A stretch of DNA of 28,722 nucleotides from CAZKBP01 sp964551015 (GTDB lineage Bacteria > Bacteroidota > Bacteroidia > Cytophagales > Microscillaceae). Shown piece by piece: positions 16,665-24,681 of the stretch; position 1 is the stretch's first letter; every line of letters starts with the position of its first letter. The notes below the pieces were generated by a model, which did not search any database, had not been told where the DNA came from, and saw nothing but the letters and a program-made list of their open reading frames with translations. The position numbers were made by a program, and so were the translations under genes. The stretch lies in assembly GCA_964551015.1 (NCBI GenBank), contig CAZKBP010000053.1:1-28722 (forward strand), read 5' to 3'.

Positions 16665-19600
16665 ATGAAAAAAGGACTATTCATTCTCTTAGGGCTTTGG
16701 ATAAAAGTGGCAGTACTTCACGCACAAGAGCTTCCCTCCGCCCCTAATCATACCGATCAAGCCGGAAAAAGGCAGGGAAAATGGATCATTCTTTATGATG
16801 CGGACTTTCAAGTAGTATCCGATACCAGTCAGGCCGAATTTTATCGTATGCTCACTTATCAAGATGGAAAGCCAGTCGGCCAGGTCAGCGATTATTACAG
16901 AAGTGGGCAGGTACAGATGGTTGCTGACTCGATCGTCTCCCAAGAGCCAGAGACTTATCACGGAGCGGTGATACTTTATCGAGAAGATGGCAGTAAGGAG
17001 CTTCTCTATCGCTTCGAGAATGGAAATTTAGTAGAACAAACCCCCTATCCATTAGAAAATAATTCAGAAGAAACGGAAGCTTGGCTCACGCTCAATGAAC
17101 AAGCCATGGGATTACGAGAAGCAGGTAAATATCAAGAAGCCATCGCCATGCTGAAAGAAGCAAAAAATCTTGCTGAAAAGAACTTTGGCACCAGCCACGC
17201 CAACTATGCTACCTCTTGTCATAATTTAGCCGTTCTGTATATTGAGCAAGGTCTTTATCAAAAAGCCGAGCCTCTCTGCCAAGAAGCTCTCAACTTGATC
17301 AAAACTTCACAGGGTGAAGAAAGCAATGACTATGTTTATTCCTTGAATAGCCTAGCCTTGGTTTATGAATTCCAAGGAAAATACAAGCAAGCCGAACCCT
17401 TGTACTTGGAAGCTCTCTCGATTAGAGAAAAAATCTTGGGGACAGATCATCCTGACAATATTTCTACTTTGAGCAACCTGGCCGCTTTGTACGTGAGCCA
17501 AGGTCTGTACGAAAAAGCGAATCCTCTGCTTGAACACGCGCTAAAAATCATCAGCAATACCTCTGGTGAACAGCATCCTTATTACGCTACCATTATGAAT
17601 AATCTGGCGGCTTTGCTGGCTAAACAAGGGCGTTATAGTCAAGCGGAGCAATTATTCGAGACAGTACGCTTGACCCGCCAAGAAATACTTGGTAAAAACC
17701 ATCCTGATTACGCGGGTGCTTTGTTGAATTTAGCTGGCTTATATAGAGATCAAGGTTTATACGATCGATCAATGGCTCTTTACCAAGAGGCTCTCACCAT
17801 TACAGAAAAAACACTCGGCCAAGACCATCCTCACTATGCCACTTTACTGGGCAATTTGGCAGGCATCTACTCCATCTTAGGCCAGTACAAAAAGGCAGAA
17901 CCACTGCAATTAAAGGCACTGACTATTCGAGAAAAAGCCTTAGGGGCACAGCATCCAGATTACGCGGCTACGCTCAATAACTTAGCCACTATTTACTCTT
18001 CCCAAGGTATTTACGAAAAAGCTCGCTCTCTCTACCAGCAAGTTGTAGCCATTCAAGAGGAAACCCTGGGAAAAAAACATCCTGACTATGCAAATTCTCT
18101 TAATAATATTGCCAAGCTGCTCGCTATCCAAGGGGCATTAACGGAGGCAGAGCGTCTTTATCTCGAGGCTGTGGATATTATAGATGAAGTTTTGGGTGGA
18201 GCACATCCTACTCAAGCCGTCTATCTCAGCAACTTAGCCGAATTTTATCTCTCACAAAAGGAGTATCAAAAAGCCGAAACTTTTGCGCAGAAGTCATTGC
18301 GTATTTTAGAAAAAACAGTAGGTACTCGGCATGCTACCTACGCGAATGCGCTCAACTACCTAGCCAGCGTGTACCAGGTCCAGGGAGATTACCAGCGCGC
18401 AGAACCCCTTCACAAGCAGGCAAGAAATCTGATCTCAGAAGTGCTGGGCACGAACCATATGGATTTTGTCCAATCATCCAATCGTTTGGCTGGACTATAT
18501 GTTGAGCAAGGTTTCTACCAAAAAGCCGCTCCTGTATCCAAAGCCGCGAGTCGTGCCCTCTTGTGGCAAATCAAGCATAATCTGGTTCATCTCTCTGAGA
18601 GAGAAAAAAATCTATTCTTTCAAACCCTCAAACATAATTTAGAAATTTATCATAGCCTTACCCTCAAAACGTTCACTCAAATGCCTAGCCTCACGGGCTG
18701 GATTTACGATCTAACCTTAGCGACCAAAGGGCTGCTGTTTCAGTCTAGCCAAAAAATACGCCGCCGTATCGTTAATAGCAGTGATAGTACCTTGATCCAG
18801 AAATTTCAACAATGGCAAAATCAACGAGAATATTTAGCCCATATCTATACCCTAAGCCAAACAGAAAAGCAAGAACGAGCGATTCAAACCAATCAACTAG
18901 AAGAGCAGGTAAACCTTTTGGAAAAAGAACTCTCGCGCCGATCTGAGTTATTTGCCCAAGCCCAAGATACTAGTGCTTATCATTGGCAAGATATTCAGCA
19001 AATACTCGAGCCTAGGCAGGCAGCCATAGAAATCATCCGTACCCATTATTATCACCAAAATGAACAGACTGATTCGGTGCTTTATCTGGCGCTCATCATT
19101 AAGCCAGAAACACGAGATCAACCTGAACTCGTGGTACTACCCGATGGCCGTCATTTGGAGGGGAAATACCTGGCAAGCTACCATAACTATATACAGAATC
19201 AAACACGCGATCAAGTCAGCTATCAACAATATTGGCAGCCAATCGCCGAAAAATTGGAAAACGTGGAAAAGGTTTATTTTTCCGCAGATGGAGTTTATCA
19301 TCAGATTAATCTGAATACTTTGCAGAATCCCCAAACTGGCAAGTATCTGCTAGAAGAAATTAGCTTGCAGTTGGTCAACAGTACCCAACAATTGGTGAGC
19401 CCTTATCAATCCAAGCTGCCCAGCCAAGGTGCCGTGCTGATAGGTCACCCCCGCTATGATTTGGAGGTTAAACATCATCAAAAACTCATTCAAGACTATC
19501 ATGCTACAAGAAATACGCGCTCCTCTGACCGCTATACCATCGGTGAAAAACTCGCCCAACTTACTCTGCCTGACTTGCCGGGTACGGAGGTAGAAGTTCG

Positions 19601-20279
19601 CCAGATTCATCAGCAGTTGCAAGCACAAGGTTGGCAGTCTGCTCTTTATTTGAATGAGCACGCTTTGGAAGAAATTATTAAACAAACACGCAGTCCACGT
19701 ATTCTCCACATTGCTACCCATGGCTTTTTTCAAGAAAGCCTCCCCACCCCTCCTGCCTCCGACCTCCAAAGATCAAGCACTTCTCCTCAACCCGAGAAGC
19801 CAAATCTCTCTTCAATTAGAGGCTCTTTGCATACGCCATTTGAGCTACCAGATCAAAACCCGATGCTTCGCTCTGGTTTATTACTGGCAGGCGTGACGAG
19901 CTATGCCCAAAGGCAAGAAGCTTATGCTCATCGGGTCGAGAATGGATTGCTGACCGCCTATGAAGCCATGCACTTGGATTTAGAGGGTACCGAGTTGGTT
20001 GTACTCTCTGCTTGCGAAACCGGAAAGGGGAAAATCCAGAGTGGTGAAGGGGTGTATGGTTTGCAAAGAGGCTTCCAGCAAGCGGGTGCAGAGTCGGTAC
20101 TGATGTCTCTCTGGAAAGTAGATGATACGGCTACTCAAACTCTTATGAACAGTTTTTACCGGCACTGGATTGACGACCGTATGCCCAAGCGAGAGGCTTT
20201 TCAAAGAGCCCAGCTCGAGATGAAAGCCGAATATAAATATCCCTATTACTGGGGGGCTTTTGTGATGGTGGGTGAATAA
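16665..20279 (+). CDS. Exported MORN-TPR-CHAT protein, paralogue 3
   Basis: A 1204-aa protein. Signal peptide 1-20 (LHA|Q); MORN-like domain with GKRQGKWIILYD and YHGAVILYREDGS; twelve TPRs (about 139-645); linker with LATKGLLFQSSQKIRRRI; CHAT domain (about 800-1204). Catalytic His1019 lies in LHIATHGFF and Cys1117 in LSACETGKG. Head and tail closely match paralogues 1 and 2, but the repeats are of another flavour (NLAxLYxxQGxYxKAEPLY and LGxxHPDYA in place of NLGxVYxxQGDYxxAL and NHPEV). A proline/serine-rich insertion of ~28 residues lies between the catalytic His and Cys. It may have its own promoter in the 300-bp upstream gap. Substrate unknown. Confidence 0.9.
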   Translation: MKKGLFILLGLWIKVAVLHAQELPSAPNHTDQAGKRQGKWIILYDADFQVVSDTSQAEFYRMLTYQDGKPVGQVSDYYRSGQVQMVADSIVSQEPETYHGAVILYREDGSKELLYRFENGNLVEQTPYPLENNSEETEAWLTLNEQAMGLREAGKYQEAIAMLKEAKNLAEKNFGTSHANYATSCHNLAVLYIEQGLYQKAEPLCQEALNLIKTSQGEESNDYVYSLNSLALVYEFQGKYKQAEPLYLEALSIREKILGTDHPDNISTLSNLAALYVSQGLYEKANPLLEHALKIISNTSGEQHPYYATIMNNLAALLAKQGRYSQAEQLFETVRLTRQEILGKNHPDYAGALLNLAGLYRDQGLYDRSMALYQEALTITEKTLGQDHPHYATLLGNLAGIYSILGQYKKAEPLQLKALTIREKALGAQHPDYAATLNNLATIYSSQGIYEKARSLYQQVVAIQEETLGKKHPDYANSLNNIAKLLAIQGALTEAERLYLEAVDIIDEVLGGAHPTQAVYLSNLAEFYLSQKEYQKAETFAQKSLRILEKTVGTRHATYANALNYLASVYQVQGDYQRAEPLHKQARNLISEVLGTNHMDFVQSSNRLAGLYVEQGFYQKAAPVSKAASRALLWQIKHNLVHLSEREKNLFFQTLKHNLEIYHSLTLKTFTQMPSLTGWIYDLTLATKGLLFQSSQKIRRRIVNSSDSTLIQKFQQWQNQREYLAHIYTLSQTEKQERAIQTNQLEEQVNLLEKELSRRSELFAQAQDTSAYHWQDIQQILEPRQAAIEIIRTHYYHQNEQTDSVLYLALIIKPETRDQPELVVLPDGRHLEGKYLASYHNYIQNQTRDQVSYQQYWQPIAEKLENVEKVYFSADGVYHQINLNTLQNPQTGKYLLEEISLQLVNSTQQLVSPYQSKLPSQGAVLIGHPRYDLEVKHHQKLIQDYHATRNTRSSDRYTIGEKLAQLTLPDLPGTEVEVRQIHQQLQAQGWQSALYLNEHALEEIIKQTRSPRILHIATHGFFQESLPTPPASDLQRSSTSPQPEKPNLSSIRGSLHTPFELPDQNPMLRSGLLLAGVTSYAQRQEAYAHRVENGLLTAYEAMHLDLEGTELVVLSACETGKGKIQSGEGVYGLQRGFQQAGAESVLMSLWKVDDTATQTLMNSFYRHWIDDRMPKREAFQRAQLEMKAEYKYPYYWGAFVMVGE

Positions 20280-20388
20280 GATTGGCGGACACTTGTTTGA
20301 CCGAAAAGTTTAGACTGGTTTCCTTTTGTGTTTTTAGCTTTTAATTTTATTTTTAATTTGTAGCAGCTTTTTACAAAAACACTCCAAG

Positions 20389-20784
20389 ATGATCCACTAC
20401 ACCTATACCATTCTCTATGTAGAGAACATACAAGTATCTATGCAATTTTACCAAAATGCATTTGGTTTTGAGGAAAAATTGCTTTCATCTGACCACAGTT
20501 ACGGAGAGATCAAAACTGGCTCCACCATCTTGGCTTTTGCCCAATTAGGCTTGGCCGAGAGTAATTTATCTCAAGGCTTTAGTCCCTCCCGACCTAATCA
20601 GGCGCCCTTTGGCTTTGAAATAGGCTTTACTACTCAAGAAGTAGAAAAGACGGTACAAGCCGCCCTAAATGCGGGAGCTACTCTGTATGAAGAAGTTAAA
20701 ACCAAACCTTGGGGGCAAGACGTCGCTTATGTGAGAGATCCCGATGGTTTTTTGATTGAGATTTGCACGCCGATAGGTAAATAA
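20389..20784 (+). CDS. VOC-family (glyoxalase/bleomycin-resistance-like) protein
   Basis: A 131-aa single-domain vicinal-oxygen-chelate protein with the paired beta-alpha-beta-beta-beta pattern. The first module opens with HYTYTILYVENIQVSMQFY (3-21) and NAFGFEEK; the second has GFEIGFTTQEVEKTVQAAL, then GATLYEEVKTKPWGQDVAYVR and the signature DPDGFLIEIC, whose Glu124 is the usual metal ligand. Length is typical. Members include glyoxalases, dioxygenases and antibiotic-binding proteins, and the sequence alone does not decide which. It stands alone, about 110 bp after the last CHAT gene. Confidence 0.85.
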   Translation: MIHYTYTILYVENIQVSMQFYQNAFGFEEKLLSSDHSYGEIKTGSTILAFAQLGLAESNLSQGFSPSRPNQAPFGFEIGFTTQEVEKTVQAALNAGATLYEEVKTKPWGQDVAYVRDPDGFLIEICTPIGK

Positions 20785-21012
20785 ATTGTGGTACTCGCAT
20801 TTCTCCACGGCGGTGTCTTCCACGGCAAAAAACGCGGCAGGTCTATAATCATCTTGACTCAGAGGGACTTCCATTTATTTATTTTATCTGTGCGTTGTCT
20901 GTCGAGGCTTCCTTTTAAAAGCTTCGTATCTATTTTTCCTTTATAAAAATAAAAAGAAAGTACTTAGAAATCAAATTTACACACCGAGAAGCCTTTACTG
21001 AAAACTCGTAAA

Positions 21013-22269
21013 CTACTCTACCGCTACGGCCGTTTTGTTTACTCTTTTCACCAAGCTCTCGATACTCAACCCTTGCAATAGAATGGACAAGATCACCACC
21101 ACGTAAGTTATAGAGACAATCAACTCTCGAGGCATCTCTGGAGTGAGCGAAAGTGCCAAAGCCACCGAAATTCCTCCCCTCAGTCCACCCCAGGTGAGGA
21201 TAATAATGGTATTGGGGATAAAATCCCTTCTCAATTTCATTAAGGAAATAGCTCCCCCTACTGAAATGAGGCGGGCGACCAGCACCACTACAAAGGCCAG
21301 TAAGCCTACCCCATAGTAGCTTTCTAGAGCTTTCTCGATAGCGAGCATTTCCAAACCGATTAGTACGAACAAAACTGAATTCAATACCTCATCGAGCATT
21401 TCCCAAAATTTATCCACGTATTCTCTCGTCACATCCGACATCGCCAGCATACGCCCGCGGTCGCTCATCATCAGTCCCGCGACCACCACCGCCAAAGGCC
21501 CCGACAAATGCAGATAAGAAGCCAAGGTGTAGCCTCCCATGACCAAGGCTAGGGTAATAATTACTTCTACCACGTAAGCATCGATGGTTTTTAAGAATTG
21601 ATAGCCCACGTAGCCCAGAAGAAAACCAAAAATCAGCCCCCCTCCTGCTTCTTCTAGAAACAACCAAAGCACTTCTCCAAGATTAAACTCTTCCATCCCC
21701 TGCTCCGCTACCGTGTAAATACTGATGAATACCACGACGGCCACCCCATCGTTAAAGAGAGATTCTCCCGAAATTTTTACTTCTAAATTTTTGGGCAAAT
21801 TGGTTTTTTTCATAATCGACAGTACCGCGATCGGATCGGTGGGCGAGATCAAAGAGCCAAACAATAGACAATAAATGTAAGATATTCCCAGTCCTAAGCT
21901 GTTGAGAATAAAATAGGTAGCCGTTCCTACCAAAAAAGTAGAAACCAAGACCCCAATGGTGGCGAAGATAATCACAGGCCAACGCTCTTTGGCTAGTGTT
22001 TGCACATCCACGTGCAAAGCCCCGGCAAAAAGTAAGAAGCTGAGCATAATCTCCATCAACACCTTAGAGAAATTAATCCCTTGAATCAGCTCGACCGATT
22101 CTTTGAACAAAGCAGGGAAAAATTGCCCAATAATCACGATAGAGATGGACATGGCCAAGGCAATGACCATCAGTCCAATCGTAATGGGTAATTTGAGAAA
22201 GCGCTCATTAATGTAGCCAAAAAGTGCCGAAAGCACGATCAATATCGTAAAAGCAGTGAATAAGTCCAT
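21013..22269 (-). CDS. CPA1-family Na+/H+ antiporter (NhaP/NHE type)
   Basis: A 418-aa polytopic membrane protein with about 12 transmembrane helices. CPA1 hallmarks are LFGSLISPTDPIAVL (Thr144-Asp145-Pro146) and SGESLFNDGVAVVVF, with the Asn173-Asp174 pair of electroneutral Na+/H+ exchangers. Later come the conserved arginine-containing RLISVGGAI helix and TWGGLRGGISVALALSL near residue 360. It exchanges cytoplasmic Na+ (or K+) for H+ and serves pH and salt homeostasis. No long C-terminal regulatory tail is present. It is monocistronic. A sequence resembling the GTAACAA element (TGGGTAACAAGC, minus strand near 22456-22468) lies ~190 bp upstream. Confidence 0.9.
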   Translation of the reverse strand: MDLFTAFTILIVLSALFGYINERFLKLPITIGLMVIALAMSISIVIIGQFFPALFKESVELIQGINFSKVLMEIMLSFLLFAGALHVDVQTLAKERWPVIIFATIGVLVSTFLVGTATYFILNSLGLGISYIYCLLFGSLISPTDPIAVLSIMKKTNLPKNLEVKISGESLFNDGVAVVVFISIYTVAEQGMEEFNLGEVLWLFLEEAGGGLIFGFLLGYVGYQFLKTIDAYVVEVIITLALVMGGYTLASYLHLSGPLAVVVAGLMMSDRGRMLAMSDVTREYVDKFWEMLDEVLNSVLFVLIGLEMLAIEKALESYYGVGLLAFVVVLVARLISVGGAISLMKLRRDFIPNTIIILTWGGLRGGISVALALSLTPEMPRELIVSITYVVVILSILLQGLSIESLVKRVNKTAVAVE

Positions 22270-22545
22270 TTTAGAGTAAATTCTGATTTAGATTTTCATC
22301 TCTTAACAGCTCCAAAGATAACCGAGAATGAGGAAGAATAAAGCCTGATTTAAAGAATAGCCCATAAACTAGTACTGGCTATTTTCTTTATGAAGAAAAC
22401 TTGACGATATATATTCCCCAAAAGTTAAAGGGAGAGGGCTAAGGCTTGTGCAATGGTTTGCTTGTTACCCACTACCATGTAAAACCCACAGTCTCTGCGA
22501 AGGAGCATTTCGGTTTTCTTATATTTTTGATTTTAATTCAAAGTC

Positions 22546-22680
22546 CTTCACTCAGAAGAGCCTCAGCCATTCGGCTAACACTTTGGAGAAATACTGTTTC
22601 TCCAAAGTTTGGGAGGGTCCCTCGGCAACTAGTTGGCGTTCTCTCAGAAGACAATTTAAAACCTCCTGAGAGGAGGTTTT
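22546..22680. repeat. Tract of consecutive hairpins
   Basis: Seven short inverted repeats follow one another: CTTC/GAAG (22546-22558), AGCC/GGCT (22565-22576), a perfect 12-bp stem ACTTTGGAGAAA/TTTCTCCAAAGT (22580-22608), GGGA/TCCC (22611-22621), CAACTAGTTG (22626-22635), TTCT/AGAA (22639-22649) and AAAACCTCCT/AGGAGGTTTT (22658-22680). CTCAGAAGA also occurs twice (22551, 22643). The last stem could end transcription on either strand. Confidence 0.5.
22658..22680 (-). terminator. Possible terminator of the T9SS-sorted remnant
   Basis: A perfect 10-bp stem AAAACCTCCT/AGGAGGTTTT with a 3-nt loop and short A/T flanks on both sides. It lies shortly after the expected end of the sorting domain. 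The U-tract is weak (four T then AAATT). Confidence 0.45.
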
Positions 22681-23070
22681 CAAGGATGGGAAAGTGGCTT
22701 TGTCGTAAAATCATTCTTTTGACATCTATTTCCTCATTATCGGCGATGAGCGCATAGAGGTACATTCCCGAATCAAGCGTATTGCCCGTGATCTCTACCT
22801 GGGTGTCGCCTCGCGCCGTGATTTGGATTTGTTGCAAGGTTTTTCCCTGCATGGTGTAGGTATAAAGCGTGGCGGATTGTACGCTTTCGGGCAAGTACAT
22901 TTTGATCTGGGTAGATTGATCAAAAGGGTTGGGTTGGGTTGGTTTTGGTAGAGTTGAGGCAGGGTAGCCGAATTAGTCATCGGGTCGTGGTCAATTCGTG
23001 CTTCCACCTGATAAACAAAACCGTATGAGATCAGTAGTAGTAGAGTCAGCAAGGCTACTTGCTTCCCCTC

Positions 23071-23099
23071 AAAAAAAGCTCAAGCATTTTGCTTGAGCT
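23071..23099 (-). terminator. Rho-independent terminator of the haloalkane dehalogenase gene
   Basis: A perfect 9-bp stem AGCTCAAGC (23077-23085) / GCTTGAGCT (23091-23099), loop ATTTT, followed on the minus strand by six or seven T (23077-23071). It lies ~50 bases after the stop of the minus-strand dehalogenase gene. Confidence 0.85.
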
Positions 23100-23147
23100 A
23101 GGTTTTTAGCTTTTATGGAGTTTGGAATCACTAAACCCCGCCGTGTG

Positions 23148-24038
23148 CTAAGTATTCTGAATAAACTCCACAATGATTTTAGCCCAAGTTTCGCCTTGGT
23201 CTTCTTGGACAAAGTGTCCACCCTGCTCGATGGTCGTGTGTTTTTGGCCTTGAGTACCCGGGACGACTTTCTGAAAATACGCGTCACCTCCTCTGGTAAT
23301 CGGGTCGCTATCAGAAAAAGCCGTAAGGAAGGGCTTATCCCATTTCTGAAGGACTTCCCAAGCCTTTAGATTGGCTGGGATGGCGGGGTCGTCGGGAGAA
23401 GTGGGTACGAGAGAAGGGAAAATTCTGGCTCCGGCCTTGTAAGTATCGTCTGGGAAAGGCGCGTTGTAAGCCGCGATGACTTCCTCACTTAAATCACTCA
23501 CGCAGCCCCCGTTGACAATCTTACCAATATCGAAAGTGGGCGACTCCTTAGAGTATTTTTGCCACTTCAAGAAAGCCTCCGAGGGATTTCCCTGCCCCGT
23601 CGGCAAAAAGGTATTGGAGGCAGTAATGCGCTTGAACCGCTCCTCGTTTTCGGCCGCGAGGCGTAAGCCAATCAGCCCTCCCCAATCTTGGCAGACCAGA
23701 GTAATGTTTTTTAAGTCCAAAGCTTTGAGCCAAGCAGTCATCCAGTCTACGTATTTTTGGTAGCTATAATCACTTTGCTCGGCAGGTTTATCAGATTTGC
23801 CAAAACCCACCAAGTCTGGAGCCACGACTCGGTAGCCTGCCTCCGCCACGATGGGAATCATTTTACGATAGAGATAAGACCAAGTGGGCTCTCCGTGTAG
23901 CATCAAGACGACCTCCTCCTCGTTTTGTCCCTCGTCTACGTAGTGAATACGGATACCTTCTACCTCTTGGTAGTTTGGCTCGTAGGGAAAGTCTTTGAGG
24001 TTAGCAAAATGTTCTTCGGGTGTTCTTAGTAGATTCAT
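23148..24038 (-). CDS. Haloalkane dehalogenase (HLD-I-like alpha/beta hydrolase)
   Basis: A 296-aa alpha/beta-hydrolase with the features of haloalkane dehalogenases, which hydrolyse carbon-halogen bonds to an alcohol and halide (EC 3.8.1.5). The oxyanion-region motif is LHGEPTWSYLYRKM. The nucleophile elbow is VCQDWGG, with Asp118 and adjacent halide-binding Trp119. A helical cap follows (about 150-220), then the acid in AFSDSDPIT (Asp245 or 243) and catalytic His275 in QGGHFVQED. An Asp nucleophile followed by Trp separates this from esterases and, with the late acid position, fits HLD subfamily I. The start ATG at 24038 is preferred over an adjacent TTG. Related epoxide hydrolases are the main alternative. 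It has its own terminator. Confidence 0.85.
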   Translation of the reverse strand: MNLLRTPEEHFANLKDFPYEPNYQEVEGIRIHYVDEGQNEEEVVLMLHGEPTWSYLYRKMIPIVAEAGYRVVAPDLVGFGKSDKPAEQSDYSYQKYVDWMTAWLKALDLKNITLVCQDWGGLIGLRLAAENEERFKRITASNTFLPTGQGNPSEAFLKWQKYSKESPTFDIGKIVNGGCVSDLSEEVIAAYNAPFPDDTYKAGARIFPSLVPTSPDDPAIPANLKAWEVLQKWDKPFLTAFSDSDPITRGGDAYFQKVVPGTQGQKHTTIEQGGHFVQEDQGETWAKIIVEFIQNT

Positions 24039-24143
24039 CAATGTATGTCTTTGTTTTAGAGAATATCAATATGATCGAGACAAAATCAATTTAGAAAATT
24101 ATTGATTTTTTCCCATACAAAAATAGGTTTTTAAAAGATGAAT

Positions 24144-24518
24144 TTAAAAAGAGTTGACCAAAGCAAGTTCAATGGCGATTTCTAGCTCTTTAGGTTTGAC
24201 AGGGTAAACCAAGAAGTTGGCGGGTTGGGTTTTTTTGGCGAATTCTAGGGCTTCTTTATCTAGCTTGGAAGTGAGGTAAATGACAGGGGAGCAACACGCC
24301 GTTTGCAAGGCTTGCACCACACGAATTCCTTCTAGGGCTTGTTCTAGATGAACATCTGCTAGGATCAAATCTGGTTTTTCTTTTTTGGCATAAGCGAGCG
24401 CCTTGCGGGTGGAATCCATGGTTTCCGAAAAGGCATATCCTAGTTCGGCGAGTATTTCCCGAAGATTTTTGATGATACGAGACTCATGTTGGATGAGCAA
24501 AATTTTGGTTTGCTCCAT
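24144..24518 (-). CDS. Receiver-only protein with degenerate phosphorylation pocket
   Basis: A 124-aa single CheY-like receiver domain. Phosphoacceptor Asp55 (LILADVHL) and switch Thr83 (VIYLTSKLD) are present. The acidic pair that binds Mg2+ is replaced (LLIQHES: Gln10-His11 in place of Glu/Asp-Asp). The conserved lysine before the final Pro is Tyr105 (NFLVYPVKP instead of xxLxKP). Its C-terminal half closely resembles the receiver of the LytTR regulator nearby (AKKTQPANFLVYP against AKKTHPVNYILKP), so the two are probably paralogues. It may bind a partner without being phosphorylated, or be phosphorylated poorly. It lies downstream of the thioredoxin-like gene on the same strand. Confidence 0.8.
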   Translation of the reverse strand: MEQTKILLIQHESRIIKNLREILAELGYAFSETMDSTRKALAYAKKEKPDLILADVHLEQALEGIRVVQALQTACCSPVIYLTSKLDKEALEFAKKTQPANFLVYPVKPKELEIAIELALVNSF

Positions 24519-24681
24519 ATCACTGCGATTTTGATTAAGCCTTTCATAAATTTGAAGAAATAGTAGATTTCTCGAGCGTCATTGCCTTTGAGACAATGGC
24601 TGGATTTTGTAGCTCCGAGCTGATTTCGGTAAAGATATTTGAGGGCTAGTACTTTTATTTTTACTAAAACAAAAAACAGAC

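Larger units (their letters stand above)
22538..23052 (-). pseudogene. Frameshifted small exported protein with T9SS C-terminal sorting domain
   Basis: Two overlapping minus-strand frames rebuild one protein. Frame 1 (from ~23052; the KQVALLTLLLLISYGFVYQVEA stretch suggests a signal peptide whose ATG may be lost) reaches LPQLYQNQPNP, the start of a type A T9SS sorting domain. The sequence then continues in another frame as FDQSTQIKMYLPESVQSATLYTY...DSGMYLYALIADNEEIDVKRMIL, a complete sorting-domain pattern. The shift lies in three AACCC units (about 22928-22945); two units would restore the frame. The downstream frame also overruns the expected end by ~46 residues through a hairpin-rich tract, suggesting a lost stop. 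Alternatives are sequencing error or phase variation. The mature part is nearly all sorting domain, so it may be only a gene remnant. Confidence 0.65.

Noticed and set aside
9848..20279. Possibility that the CHAT genes are a Craspase (type III-E CRISPR) or bacterial gasdermin system
   Set aside because: No gRAMP/Cas gene, CRISPR array, Csx30-like or small gasdermin gene is present, and the CHAT proteins carry signal peptides.
20665..20874. Minus-strand ORF of 69 codons overlapping the VOC gene end
   Set aside because: The first ~30 codons look protein-like, but the rest is antisense to the VOC coding region, with no homology recognised and no ribosome-binding or promoter signal. At most a short gene remnant.
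22446..22757. Plus-strand ORF opposite the T9SS remnant
   Set aside because: It is antisense to a recognisable sorting domain and hairpin tract and has no family features.
23115..23763. Plus-strand ORFs across the haloalkane dehalogenase gene
   Set aside because: The minus-strand frame has a complete catalytic set, so these are shadows.
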